This document shows positions 20,622 through 32,647 of a stretch of 64,000 bases of DNA, piece after piece. Source of the DNA: Cunninghamia lanceolata (lineage: Eukaryota > Streptophyta > Pinopsida > Cupressales > Cupressaceae). Location: contig BSBN01000445.1 in NCBI GenBank assembly GCA_027924645.1, positions 7,981,001 to 8,045,000 on the forward strand, read 5' to 3'. Both the position numbers and the translations under genes were made by a program. Under the pieces are notes generated by a model that saw only the letters and a program-made list of their open reading frames with translations, did not search any database and had not been told where the DNA came from. Numbering within the stretch: position 1 is the stretch's first letter; each line of letters starts with the position of its first letter.

Positions 20622-22860
20622 ATGGCTGCCTTTGATAAAATCCTTAGTGAAAACCAAGATCATTTATTCCGCTTCCTAGCCGAACAAGGAACCAAATTAC
20701 CTCAAGATTTTGATCTATCCAATCTTAAGGAGCTAAACAAAACCCATGACACCATAAGTGCAGTCCAAACCATGTCAACTGTGACCACTCCCATACCTGA
20801 ACAAAGCTCAAAAGGGAGAACAATTGCACAATATGAGGATCCTCTTTATCAAAACCCAATGGCAGAGAGACCCATATCACCACTCATGACTCCTATGGAG
20901 ATCTACAAACACGAACAAGAGGCTCTACAATGTCAAGAAGAACTAGCCAAACAATCTGCTATAGTTCAATCAAACACACAACAAACTCCTAAAATTCCCA
21001 CACCAATCACAAGTGGAACATTGGCTACCCCATCACAAGAAGGTTTTCCACCAAATTACAATCTGGGAAACACTTATGTAGCCATGCAACAAGGGTCTCA
21101 ACAAACACCACCCCCAACATCATCAACCCTCCATATCATTAACCCAAACAATGTCATACAACCCCAACCATCACAAAATGTCAACACAACCTATGTCCCT
21201 CCACCACAACATTCTTCTACACTCCATCATACCTATCTCCATCTTAGTCAACCCCAACCATCACAAAACACATCTACCTATGTCTCTCCGCCACAATGAT
21301 TATCTACACTAACCTTTTTCAACACATATCTCAATCAACCTCCACCATCACATAACATATCTACCTATAGCCCTCCACCACAATGATCTTCCACTATCAA
21401 CCTAACCCACACCTATCTCAACCCACAACATTCCCAAAACCAAACTTCCCAAAGCTCTTTTCCACCACCGTAATCAAACCCAACAAACTTTAGCTTTCCT
21501 AAACCAACTTATTTCTTCACACCGCTTCCACAATACCAACAACAAAACTCTTATCTACAACCATCACAAAGCCTACATTCTTACCTATCACCACCCCCAC
21601 CTCCCCAAAATCAAAGCACCCAAATCCAACCCAATCTAAACCCAACATACAACACATACGACCCTAACCAATCATATGACCCTTATAACACCAATGCCCA
21701 TGGCTTCCACTACAATCCTCCATATGGGCAACAACAACCACCTCTCAGACAACATGAGATGTTTCCAACTCATCCCACAACTATGGAGCTAAAACTTGCA
21801 GAGGTTTAACAACTATCTTATCTTACATTTGGCCACACCAAGAAAACCTTCTCTTTGGAAGAAGTTTGTCCTTATCCATTTGATCGGTCATTACCCATGA
21901 TCCCTGTTCCTCACAACTTCACTATTCCCTAATTTGATAAATACAAAGGAAAAGGAGACCCAAAAGACCATCTTAGAGAATTCTATCTCACTTGCTTTGA
22001 GGTCTCACATAATGACACATATCTTATGCGTCTCTTTCCTCGCAGTCTTGGAGGTCAAGCTATAGAATGGTTCTCACACCTACCCACGGGTATAAAATAT
22101 TTTAATGAGCTTGTGGAGAAATTTTCCACCCATTTCTCTTACAACACAGAACATGAGATCTCCATGACTGACCTATGCAACAATAAACAGAAAAATGGGG
22201 AAACTTTCATCTCCTTCCTTCAAAGATGGAGACAAATGGCTAGCAAATTCCCATTCAAGATACCTGAAAAGCAACTTGTTAGCATATTTGTGTAGAACCT
22301 TATTAGGTTTCCATTTGCAAATCCTTAGTGATACAAACTTCGATGAAATTACCTACAAGGGCATCAACATTGAAAAGGCCCTCATCGCTAAAGGTGTAGT
22401 CAAAATCTTCAAAGACAATGCTCCCCAACAACAATCAAATGACAAACCAAAATTTTGGAACAAAAATAAAAACATGGTCAATGATGGTGTGGTAGATTCC
22501 AAGCATGTCCAAACACTACAAACACCCCTTCATCTTTCATCAAAACCAAATCAACCTCTGCCTAAACAAAACCAACAACAACAAAGACAACCAAACCAAA
22601 ACCAACAACAATGACAACAAGAGCAACCTCAACAAGATTACCCTCCGTGATGTCAATTCACTCCCTTGGGAGAGCCTATAGAGTTTGTTCTATAGAAACT
22701 TATACACAATGGACTCATCACCTTACCAGATGCTCCCCCATATGGAGAACCTATTTACAAAACTACACAGTACAAAGATAATGAATATTGTGAGTACCAT
22801 AGGACCAAAGGACATAGAACCATATCATGCATGAAACTCAAACACCTGATCCAAAACCTT
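20622..22860 (+). pseudogene. gag of element E, decayed
   Basis: The open stretch 20622-21299 is a P/Q/N/T-rich N-terminal region, followed by several stops (for example at 21297 and 21385). The Gag core follows at about 21950-22300, with REFYLTCFEVSH and RLFPRSLGGQAIEWF, then a frameshift near 22290. A Q/N-rich tail extends to about 22614. A Tat-type knuckle, CEYHRTKGHRTISC, lies at about 22790-22831. Gag packages the element RNA; this copy cannot make a full protein. The true start is uncertain and may lie upstream, because a stop interrupts the same frame near 20547. Confidence 0.8.
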
Positions 22861-24060
22861 ATCAATAGAAAACAAATCACTTTTGATGATGAACCACCAA
22901 CTCAAAACACCAATAAAGACCTCAACATGTACAAGGAGCCATTCTGTAACCATGGTCAAGGTCAAAATCCTAACAAAGGTAAAGGTGTTAATAAAGCTTC
23001 AACTTCTTATGACTCTATTGTGGGTCGTTTTGAAGAAAGTCATTTATCTACCCTCACTATCAAAGGCAAATCTATGGATTGTGCAATTACAACTTGTCAT
23101 GGTTGTGTCACCTTGCGTGGTTCTACACTAAGTCTCCCAACTCAATCTAATTACAATCTTGTAGAACATCTAGGGAAAACCCTTGCACAAATCTCTATCA
23201 TGGACCTTCTACGGTCATCACCCATACATAAAGCTGTGCTAGAAAAATCCTTACAAGAGTCTTCAGTTCCTAACAACATAGTGGTCCTAGATTTCCAAGC
23301 TATAATAGGTATCTTGGATTTCCAAGCTATAATAGGTAACATTGCCTCACCTTACAACGTGGTCTTTTCTAAAAAGGACCTTCCATCCTATGATCCATGT
23401 CACAATGATGCACTTCACATTGAAGTCTTCATCTGTAAATGAAAGATCAAATGCATACTTATAGATGGTAATGCTGGTCTCAATATATGTTATCTCAAGT
23501 TACTTAAACAATTGGGATACTCTGAGGATCATGTCAACATTGATCAAAGTATTACAATCAAGGGGTATGATGATGTTGAGCGTCGTTCAGAAGGTGTTAT
23601 CCACTTGCCTATACAAGTAGGCCTTGTCATGCTAGAAACTCGGTGCCAAGTCCTTGACATTGAGCTACCTTATAACATTATCCTAGGACACCCATGGATC
23701 CATGCCATGAAAGTTGTTCCCTCGACGTACCATCAATCTCTCAAGTTCCCATTCAATGGTACGAAGATAACTATCCTTGGAGATCCTAATCCCTTCGAAT
23801 TCTGCTTTGTCTTGCAAGGCAGTTATAAGAATTGCAACCAAGTGCTTAATAATGACAAAGCCCATGAATCCCCATTATATGTCAATTCTAAAAAAATGAA
23901 AAAAGCCTCTGCAACTGAGCCCAATCGTCATCCTATTCCCAAAATCAAAGCTCACATTTGTGATATAGGCTTTGGAGAATATGATATCTCAAAATCTTGT
24001 TGTGCAGGGCGGATGGCCTTATCCCCTAAATCCTACGGCCAACCACCCATAGCCAAATAA
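22861..24060 (+). pseudogene. Aspartic protease region of element E, broken
   Basis: The reading is open from 22831 to a TGA at 23440-23442, then resumes to 24060. The retropepsin-like core follows the stop: ILIDGNAGLNIC at about 23455-23490 stands where plant Ty3 elements have a DGGA/DGSA triad, so the catalytic triad is altered. ELPYNIILGHPWIHAM at about 23665-23715 is the typical Ty3 protease end. Upstream, NLVEHLGKTLAQISIMDLL is a motif often seen before the protease in Tat-type elements. The enzyme would cut Gag-Pol; this copy is inactive. Confidence 0.78.
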
Positions 24061-24276
24061 ACTAAAAAAGAAGCTATTCCTCCCCCAACATCTCTAACCT
24101 AATTCCAAGAGGGAAAATTATTGGCAGAGGAAACAATTGAAGATGTCTCTTCTTGGCTCTACAAGGAGAAAGAACCAATCACCATACCAGTCAAACAATA
24201 TGGCAATGGCTTAAGGATTGTCAAAAACATGGAACAAAAAGGCAAAGGTGGCCTTGGAAAATAGAATCAAGGAACA

Positions 24277-26160
24277 ATGGAACCCATTATTGTGAAGAAG
24301 AAACTAGACAAGAAGGGGTTAGGATTTGGTAGGAAGGTACCACGTGCGTTGGACATTGAGGGTATTCGCGACAAGGTTGAACAAACTTGTCTCATAGATT
24401 TGATGTCTACAAAGGATATCATTAATGACTCTTACCTCCATATGACTGACCTATTCACTAAATCCTCCGTATTTATGCTATCATCCATATCCTTAACATC
24501 CACCACCAACACCCATATTGTAACACTTGTCTACCTTGAACTTATTGATTGGAACCAACAAGGGGCCCCTGTTCTAAATGTATTTCAGAATGACAAAGCT
24601 ATTGCAGAGTTCATGGGACTCTGGGATGGTATCCCTCTCAGCGATCACAAAGCTAGTTTTGTAATGGAACTAGAGCAAATGACTTATTTTGGTGAGAATG
24701 CAAAATCCTTTAGTCACAAAAGTAAAAATAAAGAAAGATCTCTAGGTGAAAACCACACTGTGGCACCTCTCGATAAAAAAATAGTAAAAACAAAGGACTA
24801 TCCAAAGGTGAAAACCCAACTATGGCACCTGAGGTTGGAGGATTTGACCTTCCCCTACCATCTAAGTATCAAGAGAAATTAGCTCTCCTAGTGGAAGATT
24901 CTACAGAGATAAACCTTGGCACAGAGAAAAATCCTAAGACCACATTCCTTGCAAGATCGCTATCAGGACAAGAGCACAAGAATCTTACCAACTTCTTCTT
25001 ACAAAGAACCATCAACTTTGCGTGGACCTATGCTGATATGCCAGGGTTGGACCCTTCGCTAGTGGTCAAAAGCTAAGAAAGATGCATCCACAAATCACTT
25101 TCTTGGTGAAAGTTGAAATACAAAAACTATTAGATGCAAAGTTTATAAAGCCTATTGATTATCCAGAATGGGCCTCAAACATTGTACCTATGGCTAGACC
25201 CAATGGGGGCATCTGCATGTGTTCTAACTTCAAAGATCTCAACAAAACATGTCCCAAAGATGACTTCCCATTGCCAAACATTGATCTCATAGCAGACTTG
25301 ATTGTTGGTCATGAAATGCTTTCTCTAATGGATGGATTTTTCAGCTACAATCAGATAATGATAGCAAAAGAAGATCAACATAAGACAACTTTTACTTGTC
25401 CATGGGGTACCTATTGTTGGTGCGTCATGCCATTTGGTCTTAAAAACATAGGGGCAACCTATCAAAGAACAATGACAGTGATATTCCATGGTCTCTTTCA
25501 TCATATCATGGGGGACTATGTGGATGATATACTAGAAAAGTCTTCTAGGGCAGATCACATACAGGTTCTAGGGCAAATCTTTGACAAAATAAAAAATATC
25601 AAGTAAGACTCAATCCAAAGAAGTGTGTCTTCAGGGTAACTTTAGGAAAACAGGTCGGATACATTGTATCTCACAGAGGCATTGAAGTAGATCCAACAAA
25701 AGTCAAAGCTATAGTGGAAATGCCTCCACCAAAGAATCTGAAAGCACTAAGGAGCCTTCAAGGAAGGTTAGAATCCATTAGGTAGTTTATCTCACAGCTA
25801 GTGGATAAATGTCAACCATTTCAACACTTGCTCCAAAAGGATGTCTCATTTCGATGGGATGAGAAGTGTCAAGCAACATTTGATCATCTCAAAGAATATC
25901 TAACTACACCTCTTGTCTTGGTACCACCAGTCGCCGATAGGCCATTGATCTTGTACATCTCAACTACAACTACAGCCCTAGGTGCTCTTCTAGCATAGCA
26001 TGATGAGTCAGGAAAAGAGCATGCACTTTATTATATCAGTCAAACCTTAGTGGGTTATGAACTCAATTATTCACCTATGGAAAGAGCTTGTTTAGCCTTA
26101 GTGTTCGCTTACCAAAAGTTGTGGCATTACATGCTAAACCAACATACAAATCTTATAGCA
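24277..26160 (+). pseudogene. Reverse transcriptase and RNase H of element E, broken
   Basis: A linker (24277-25076) leads into reverse transcriptase at 25082-25606. Recognisable blocks are FIKPIDYPEWASNIVP, DDFPLPNIDLI, MPFGLKNIGATYQR and the catalytic YVDDI at 25517-25531. Some conserved residues differ from plant consensus, such as MCSNFKDLN for the usual MCVDFRDLN. A frameshift follows near 25605. RNase H runs to about 26160 (LTTPLVLVPP, YELNYSPMERACLAL), with a TAG near 25996. The sequence type and order match the Tat lineage. These domains copy RNA to DNA and remove the RNA strand in the intact element. Confidence 0.87.
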
Positions 26161-26373
26161 AAATTGATCCATTAAAGTATCTTCTAGCAAAAGCAACTCT
26201 CACAGGTAGACTAACTAAATGGGTTATGATCCTTAGTGAGTTTAACATTGAGTATATGGATCGTAAAGCAATCGAGGGACAAGCCCTAGCAGATCAACTA
26301 GCAGAAGCACCTATGACAGATGTAAATCCTATGGTATTTGACTTTCCAGATGAGAATCTCTTCACTCTTTCTA

Positions 26374-26786
26374 CCTTAGTAATGTGGAAATTGTATTTTG
26401 ATGGTTCTTACACACAACATGATTTGGGGGCTGGCATCCTTTTTATCACACCACAAAATGACAATATCCCAAAGTCATATCGGCTTGCATTTCCTTGCAC
26501 CAACAACATAGCCAAGTATGAAGCACTCCTCATAGATCTCAATACAATAGTTCAATGGGACATCAAAGAACTACAGGTATACGGAGACTCACAACTAGTC
26601 ATTCGACAAGTCACTGATGGGTACCAAACAAAAGATGAAAAGTTGGTCCCCTACAAGCAACTAGTGGATGCCTACAAACCACACTTTTCTAGCATCACTT
26701 TTGAACAAATTCCAAGAGAGTATAACATGGCTGCAGACTCTATGGCCTCTATGGGGTCACTTATAGACATGCCTGCAAACACATAG
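26374..26786 (+). pseudogene. Second (archaeal-type) RNase H of element E
   Basis: WKLYFDGSYTQHDLGAGIL at about 26383-26440 and ELQVYGDSQLVIRQVTDG near 26570-26620 are the signatures of the extra RNase H that is known from plant Tat elements. NNIAKYEALL gives the acidic middle residue and REYNMAADSMA the final acidic residue. All four acidic positions appear present. It sits directly between the ordinary RNase H and integrase, as expected. This segment is open, but the polyprotein around it is broken. Confidence 0.85.
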
Positions 26787-26799
26787 AAATGTGAATTCT

Positions 26800-29133
26800 T
26801 GATCGAGCAATTATTGATACCAGCCATTGATGTTCCAACTACTGAAATCATCTGTGAACTTGTTGGTCCCAATTCCCCATGGTATGATGATATCTATGAA
26901 TACCTTAAACACAAAACCTTTCCCTTTGAGTTATCTACAACCCAACGCAAAACCTTTATCCGTTGATCCTCCCATTACACCATTCTGGGTGACACACTTT
27001 ATCGCCAAAGTCTCGATGGTATCCTCTTATGATGTCTTAACACAGAAGAAGCTGATGCTACCTTACTAGACATACACGAAGGTGTCTGTGGTACACATTC
27101 TACTGGTCCTAACCTCACTAAGAAGATACTCCGAATAGGGTATTATTGGCTTACAATAGAACAAGATGCTTTACAATTTGCTAAGAAGTGTCTACAATGC
27201 CAGCAGCATAGAGATTTGATTCACGCACCAGCTCATGAACTACAACCTGTTACAAATCCATGGCCTTTTTCTCAATGGGGTCTCGACCTCATAGGACAAA
27301 TCCACCCATCCTCATCCAATGGCCACAAATTCATCATTACCGCCATTGAGTACTTCATGAAGTGGGTTGAAGCCATTCCCATGACTTATATCACCTGCAA
27401 GCAAATAGCCAAGTTGGTGCAGGAGCACCTAACACAAGGTGGCCTCTGTGAGGCATTTAAATTCATGTTTGTTTATAAAATCATGTTTTGTGTTGTAATA
27501 AGGTCTATTTGACCAATGCATGTCATTTCAGTGTGTTTCTAGGTTTATTTTATAAGTTCCAAGGGGCTTAGGGCACTTTTGTCAAGTTGTAATGGCATAA
27601 TGTCAAAAATAGGGCAGTAAGGTAGTTGGAGGTTGTTTAGACAGTTGTCTCCCAGTCGCTTGGAATCGATTTGGTGTTCCTCGGGGCAAGCTTATAAACC
27701 CCAGAGAAATGAATCAAAGGCATATAGATTAGGTATTGTAATCAGATCGAAGAGGAGATTGAATGTAATTGTGCGAATGTAATTGTGATTGTGCTAAGGA
27801 GAAATAAAGATTATTCTGTTCTGTTAGTTTGATTTTCAGTTCTTATAATTACAAATTGTTTAGCTGTATATTTCCATTCTCCTGTGCTTTCCATTGTTGT
27901 GATATGGCAATGTGAAGCATTCCACTGATAAGATTTCTGTCGAAATCAGTGGAATGGCTTTGTTGTACAATATGTGTTTTTTGTTCCCTATTTTGTTTTC
28001 CTATTCGACGGTGCAGAGGAACAAATTGGAGTGTGTACAGTAGATCGCCTAGCATCTCCATGTGCTAGGGTTTGATTGGAGGAGTTGGAGCTGTTATCAG
28101 TGAGACAGGGGCATCGACGAAACATTGCTCGCTCGAAGCGATAAGGGTGGTTTGGTTGAAGAGAGGTTCGAGCCATTGAAAGGAAGTCACGACCTAAGAT
28201 TCAGATCGGTGCATTAGCCGGACAGGTATTCAAGTCTCACTGAAGACAAAGACATCAGTGTGTTGGTGAAACCAACCTCAACATGGCCGATAAGAACAAT
28301 CTTGCTGATAAGCGAGAGACGTAGGTCATACATCAGGGAGAGTTGTGGAGTGATAAGTTGCAAGGTGGCTGACAGAGTAAGTCTTACCGATAGAGGCTCC
28401 CCATCACAAGTTTATCCTTAACTACCTCATTTGTCGGTATGGTATCCCCCAAGCCATTGTCATAGATAATGGGAGATCATTCAAGAATCAAGATGTCCGT
28501 GCCTTGTACACCCAATACAATATCCAACATCACTTTTCAACTCCCTACTATCTGCAAAGTAACGGCCAAGATGAGGCTTCCAACTAAACCATTCTCAAAA
28601 TCCTCAAGAAAATGGTCAATGAAGATGGTTGTGATTGGCACCTGCAACTCAATCCTGCCCTATGGGCCTACCACACTAGTATCAAAACACCAACTGTTGC
28701 CACACCCTATGCCTTGGTCTATGGCTCTGAAGCCATTCTACCTATAGAGGTTGAGATCCCATTCCTCAGAGTATCAATGCAGCATCTGATTGATGGAGAG
28801 GAGTATTGCACTTCTAGATTAGCTGAGCTAGAATTACTAGATGAGAGGTGCCTTGCCGCACTTAATCATCTCCATGTGTATCAAAATTGCCTTCGGTGCA
28901 ACTATAACAAGAAGATCAAAGAAAGATGGTTTCAAGTTGGTGATCTACTCTTAAAAGAAAATTAGAGAAATCAAGCAGATTGAGAAGAGAAGGGCAAGTT
29001 TGATCCTAATTGGTTAGGACCCTTTGTTATGACAACAACATATGGATCAGGAGATTATACTTTAGCTACACTTGACGACATTCCTCTAGATGAGCCAATC
29101 AACAGTGTTCATCTCAAGAAGTTTTATGCCTGA
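26800..29133 (+). pseudogene. Integrase of element E, split by a 967 bp insertion
   Basis: A zinc-binding HHCC part lies at about 27070-27215 (YYWLTIEQDALQFAKKCLQC). The core begins with WGLDLIGQI near 27280, giving the first catalytic D. It is cut at 27439, resumes at 28407 with YGIPQAIVIDNG (second D) and continues into an SNGQDEASN block that holds the catalytic E (about 28558-28585). The last part is the C-terminal DNA-binding region (RWFQVGDLLLKEN, then WLGPFVM), and the frame stops at 29131-29133 after VHLKKFYA. Additional stops and frame changes occur. Integrase joins the DNA copy to the host; this one is inactive. Confidence 0.85.
27440..28406 (+). mobile_element. Probable solo LTR inserted in the integrase of E
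   Basis: The block begins TGGCCTCTGTG and ends CTCCCCATCA, with CAAGG before (27435-27439) and CAAGT after (28407-28411), a 4 of 5 target duplication. It has a TATAAA-like box near 27691 and an AATAAA at about 27803, compatible with an LTR. No partner is in the window. A degraded DNA transposon with a 6 bp CACAAG duplication is an alternative. Confidence 0.55.
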
Positions 29134-31220
29134 TCCTTAGAGTATCCATGTCAAAAAAAAAAAAATCCATCCTCTAGTGAAAACCTGGTAAACATGCGCC
29201 TTGGATAAGTACCATAGTGAAAACCTGGCAAACATGTGCTATGTGTAGAGTCAGCATCCATCATCTATTGAGTCTTATTCATTCCATGTCCATTTCACAA
29301 CAAACTTCATCCATCCATCCATAATAAAACCATTGACCTTATTTGCATTTCCATCTCCCTATCTAGAATATCTTGGAAATTTGTCAATGTCCATCGTTGT
29401 CATCCCACATCTTGATCTATGTCAACAGTTATCACTGTCTTGTCCTAGGTCAAACTTTCTATGTCTTCTCCATCATCAGCTATCCTATGTTAGTCAACCA
29501 CAAAATAACTCTACCAGAATGGGGGCAACTATTTCCTTACCCTAGGTCTAGGAATGGATCCTTGTTCGTGGTTCACAAAAGCACAAACACTTCAAACACT
29601 TCCAACACTTCAAAAAACACAAACACTTCAAACACTTCATCCTTTAAAGCAAAGTACAAACAAAAACAAAAGAACTTCAAAACCAAAACAAAAACAAAAA
29701 CACGACAACATTATCCTACATCATCAAATACAAACTAGAACTACATATCATCTCCTCTCACTCTTAAGGTACCTTGATCCCGTGGATATGGGTATGTAGG
29801 TAGTCTGGAATACAAAGGAAGTATCTAGTACTCAGGTACATAAGATATCATCATTTCACCAACCCAACCTCAAACACCTTGACCTGCTCATCACTTTACC
29901 AAGAACTACATATTATCATTTTTCATCTTTCCTCATAATGTGCCTTGATCCAGTGGATACAAGGTATGTAGGCAGTCTAGAATATGAAGGATGTATCCAA
30001 TACTTAGGCACATATGATTTATCATTCTTCACCTATTTAAATCCATCGACATGTCATCTTTCTAGTCTTCCATTTATCAAAATCCATTCACCTTGACTTG
30101 ACTAACTCAAGAAGCAAAACAACAAACAAACACATCCTTTTAAAGAAAAAGTCCTTAACAAACTTGAAGCAAAGAAACTTATAGAGCCATATACTCTCCT
30201 ACATATCAATTGCCAACATCAGCTAAGTCAATCTCAACCAAGCAACAGATCAACACACTTGTCTTATATAGAATGTTCCATGATCAAAACTAGACTAAGC
30301 ATCTTATACGACATGTTGCATTTCCTAAAACCAAACATTATCCTTTCAATAGATAACACCCTTTAATGGACACATCGTTTCTACGATAAGGCTATTATCT
30401 ACCCAACCAATCTAATCTATCTTGAGAAACCTCTTTGGCAAGAGAATATGTTGGTTGTATGTTTACTTTGTAAGTCAATCAATTTGCTTTTTGGTTTATA
30501 TTTTTTTCCTTTTTCCATTTGCTATTCAAGACTACCTTGATTTATCTATATCTTGGTATATTGCGATACAGTAAGGATTGGGGGCATAGTCATTACTTTT
30601 GTGTGCCGTGTTTGAGGAATGACCTTTAGTATCTTTCGTAGCAACATATTTATCTTGTGTGAGTGTTACAACCTAGCATCTTACATATTAATATTCTTCT
30701 TGCATTTATGTATTGAAGTTTATTTTATGTTTAAGACAATGGCTCATTCACATATCCAACAAGGTTACATTATGTCTAAGGGATCTAAGTTCAAACCGCT
30801 TGCTTTTAGAGTCAACGTCCTCACACTCGGATATCACAGCACCTTGGTCATTTATACCTTAGTGGTAAACTATCCATGTGCTATATCAAAAATAAGGATT
30901 GCTCTTTATAAACATTTGTGAAACCCTTACAACAAACTAATCTATTTAACCATCCATTTATCCATGTCATTATATAGTTTTTCAAACAAGGATTGATCAA
31001 CTAACTTTTCTATCATGTTCTATTCTATCTTCACTTTCTTCTATCCAACCTCATTCATCTCAAGCAAAATCTTCTTGTCAAGCATCAACCCAGTTCTTCT
31101 ATTGCTTCCCTGTATTTCCTCTCGAGGGGGCATCCTATGCTAGCTACACAGGGGCATCAAAATTGTATCATGTCTTCAACAATCATTCTTTGACGCAATG
31201 CTATAAACTGCATTGCATCA
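29134..31220 (+). other. 3' non-coding region of element E, with paired repeats
   Basis: About 2.1 kb without a supported gene. GTGAAAACCTGG-AAACATG occurs twice near 29178 and 29217. A ~70 bp unit beginning CTTGATCC-GTGGATA recurs at about 29773 and 29948. A run of CAAACACTTC repeats lies at 29585-29640. The ORFs here are low-complexity shadows of these repeats. Confidence 0.6.
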
Positions 31221-31233
31221 CAGAGGGGCAAAA
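31221..31233 (+). promoter_or_regulatory. Polypurine tract of element E
   Basis: CAGAGGGGCAAAA lies directly before the 3' LTR, the expected plus-strand primer position. It is interrupted by one pyrimidine. Confidence 0.75.
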
Positions 31234-32271
31234 TGTAGACACCCTAAAATGACCAGGTCTTCAAATCACTTGCATTTCATCTAATCTGTCTAAACACCTG
31301 CATTTCAACAATAAATTAAATAATTTCAATTATTTAATTAAATCATTATCCTTTTTCAAATTTCAAATCCACATTAATTAAATAAATCCCATTATTCAAT
31401 TAATTCATCACAAATCCTCTCTTATCTACAATTAAATAATTTTTATTATTTAATTAAATCAAATTGTTCTTCCAAATCTAAATAAATCAATCAAATTTAT
31501 TTAAATTATCTCAATCTCTAAAAATAAAATATAATCAAATATTTTATTTATTCTTCAAAATCATGCACAATCAATTAAATAAATTTATTTATTTAATTTC
31601 AATTATCTTTCCAATTCCTCTAAAAATATCATGTTAACTCATGTGCACAACCAGTCTTATTTTTAGAACTCTAAAAAAAACAAATTACAAGTTGAGTTAA
31701 TTGACTTAATCAATCTTGTTTTTATCAAGAACTCTTAAATTAGAAAGAAAAAACATTCTAATTTTTGAAATCAAATCTATCTTTATCAAAAAAGCAATTA
31801 TCTTAATAATAATACCTTTTTGGAGTGACACATGTCGTGTGCACATTCATCATGAGTTATTTGATTTAGCTCATCCTTTGATTCTATGGATTTATTTCAT
31901 CCGTTGATCGACCATGTTTGAAACCTATATAAACGCCCCTAATGTCCTTCACAAATCCTCTTCAATCATTATTCTTAGGCATTCCTTAACAGTGAATTGA
32001 GCATACATCACATCATTGAGTACATCGATCTTTTGAGCACGAACACAACCTACATCCGCTTGTTGCAAACATGGTTTCACAATGTTATCGAGCAATCTAC
32101 ATTCATACAAAGAGAACTATACAATCTAGGTGAAGTCTTTCTTGTTTTAATTTGATTTATTGATATTGGCTTTTTACTTAGATCAATCTCTTTATGTTAT
32201 GGGTAATTGAATTGTTATTATCATTGACTTTTGATCTTATCATTTGACCTCTCAATTTTTCCTCATACACA
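31234..32271 (+). repeat. 3' LTR of element E (1038 bp)
   Basis: It starts TGTAGACACCC, ends CTCATACACA, and is followed by the target repeat ACCAC. It has a CTATATAAACG box near 31927. It lacks about 130 bp of the AT-rich first third that is present in the 5' LTR and in solo LTR F, probably lost by slippage between TTAAATAAT repeats. Confidence 0.93.
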
Positions 32272-32516
32272 ACCACATTACATTTTGGTGAACCCATGTT
32301 TTAAAGAATTGGTATCCTTTTTACATCAGATTTAGATTGCAAACCCTCTTTTATGAAAAGTGTATGCATTGAATCTTGATTGATATCTTTAACTTTTCAT
32401 TTACAGAGTTTAAAATTACAACTTTATGACTTGCATAGTGATATCTTGTTTAATCTTTGCAAAGTTTATGCTATCTTGTTTACATTCAAGTCTTGGGTTA
32501 ATTAGAACATGTTATA

Positions 32517-32647
32517 ATGTCAGATTACTTTTTACAAGACTATAATGCATATAATGAGTCGTTTAGTTGTGATGGCTTTAATATGTTAGATGAAGCCCTT
32601 GAGGACTTTATCTTGATTGAATATTCCACTACAACTTCTAAACCATC
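32517..32647 (+). pseudogene. N-terminal fragment of the first ORF of element H
   Basis: An ATG at 32517 opens about 43 codons (MSDYFLQDYNAYNES...) that run straight into solo LTR F at 32648. After F the matching frame would continue at 33848 for a few codons before element G. No domain is recognisable in so short a piece. Assignment as the start of Gag rests on its position some 240 bp downstream of the presumed 5' end. Confidence 0.5.

Larger units (their letters stand above)
1431..32271 (+). mobile_element. Element E: Ty3/Gypsy Tat-lineage LTR retrotransposon, complete outline with four nested insertions
   Basis: Both LTRs begin TGTAGACACCCTAAAATG and end in CTCATACACA. The 5 bp duplication ACCAC lies immediately outside at 1426-1430 and 32272-32276. 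Inside, in order, are a long leader, gag, a Tat-type knuckle, protease, reverse transcriptase, RNase H, a second RNase H, integrase and a polypurine tract. This order and the extra RNase H are known features of plant Tat elements. Nested insertions are a SINE (1504-1787), element D (2503-10362), element A (11871-18841) and a probable solo LTR (27440-28406). Many stops and frameshifts show E is no longer autonomous. Its 3' LTR lacks roughly 130 bp of AT-rich sequence present in the 5' LTR. Confidence 0.93.
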
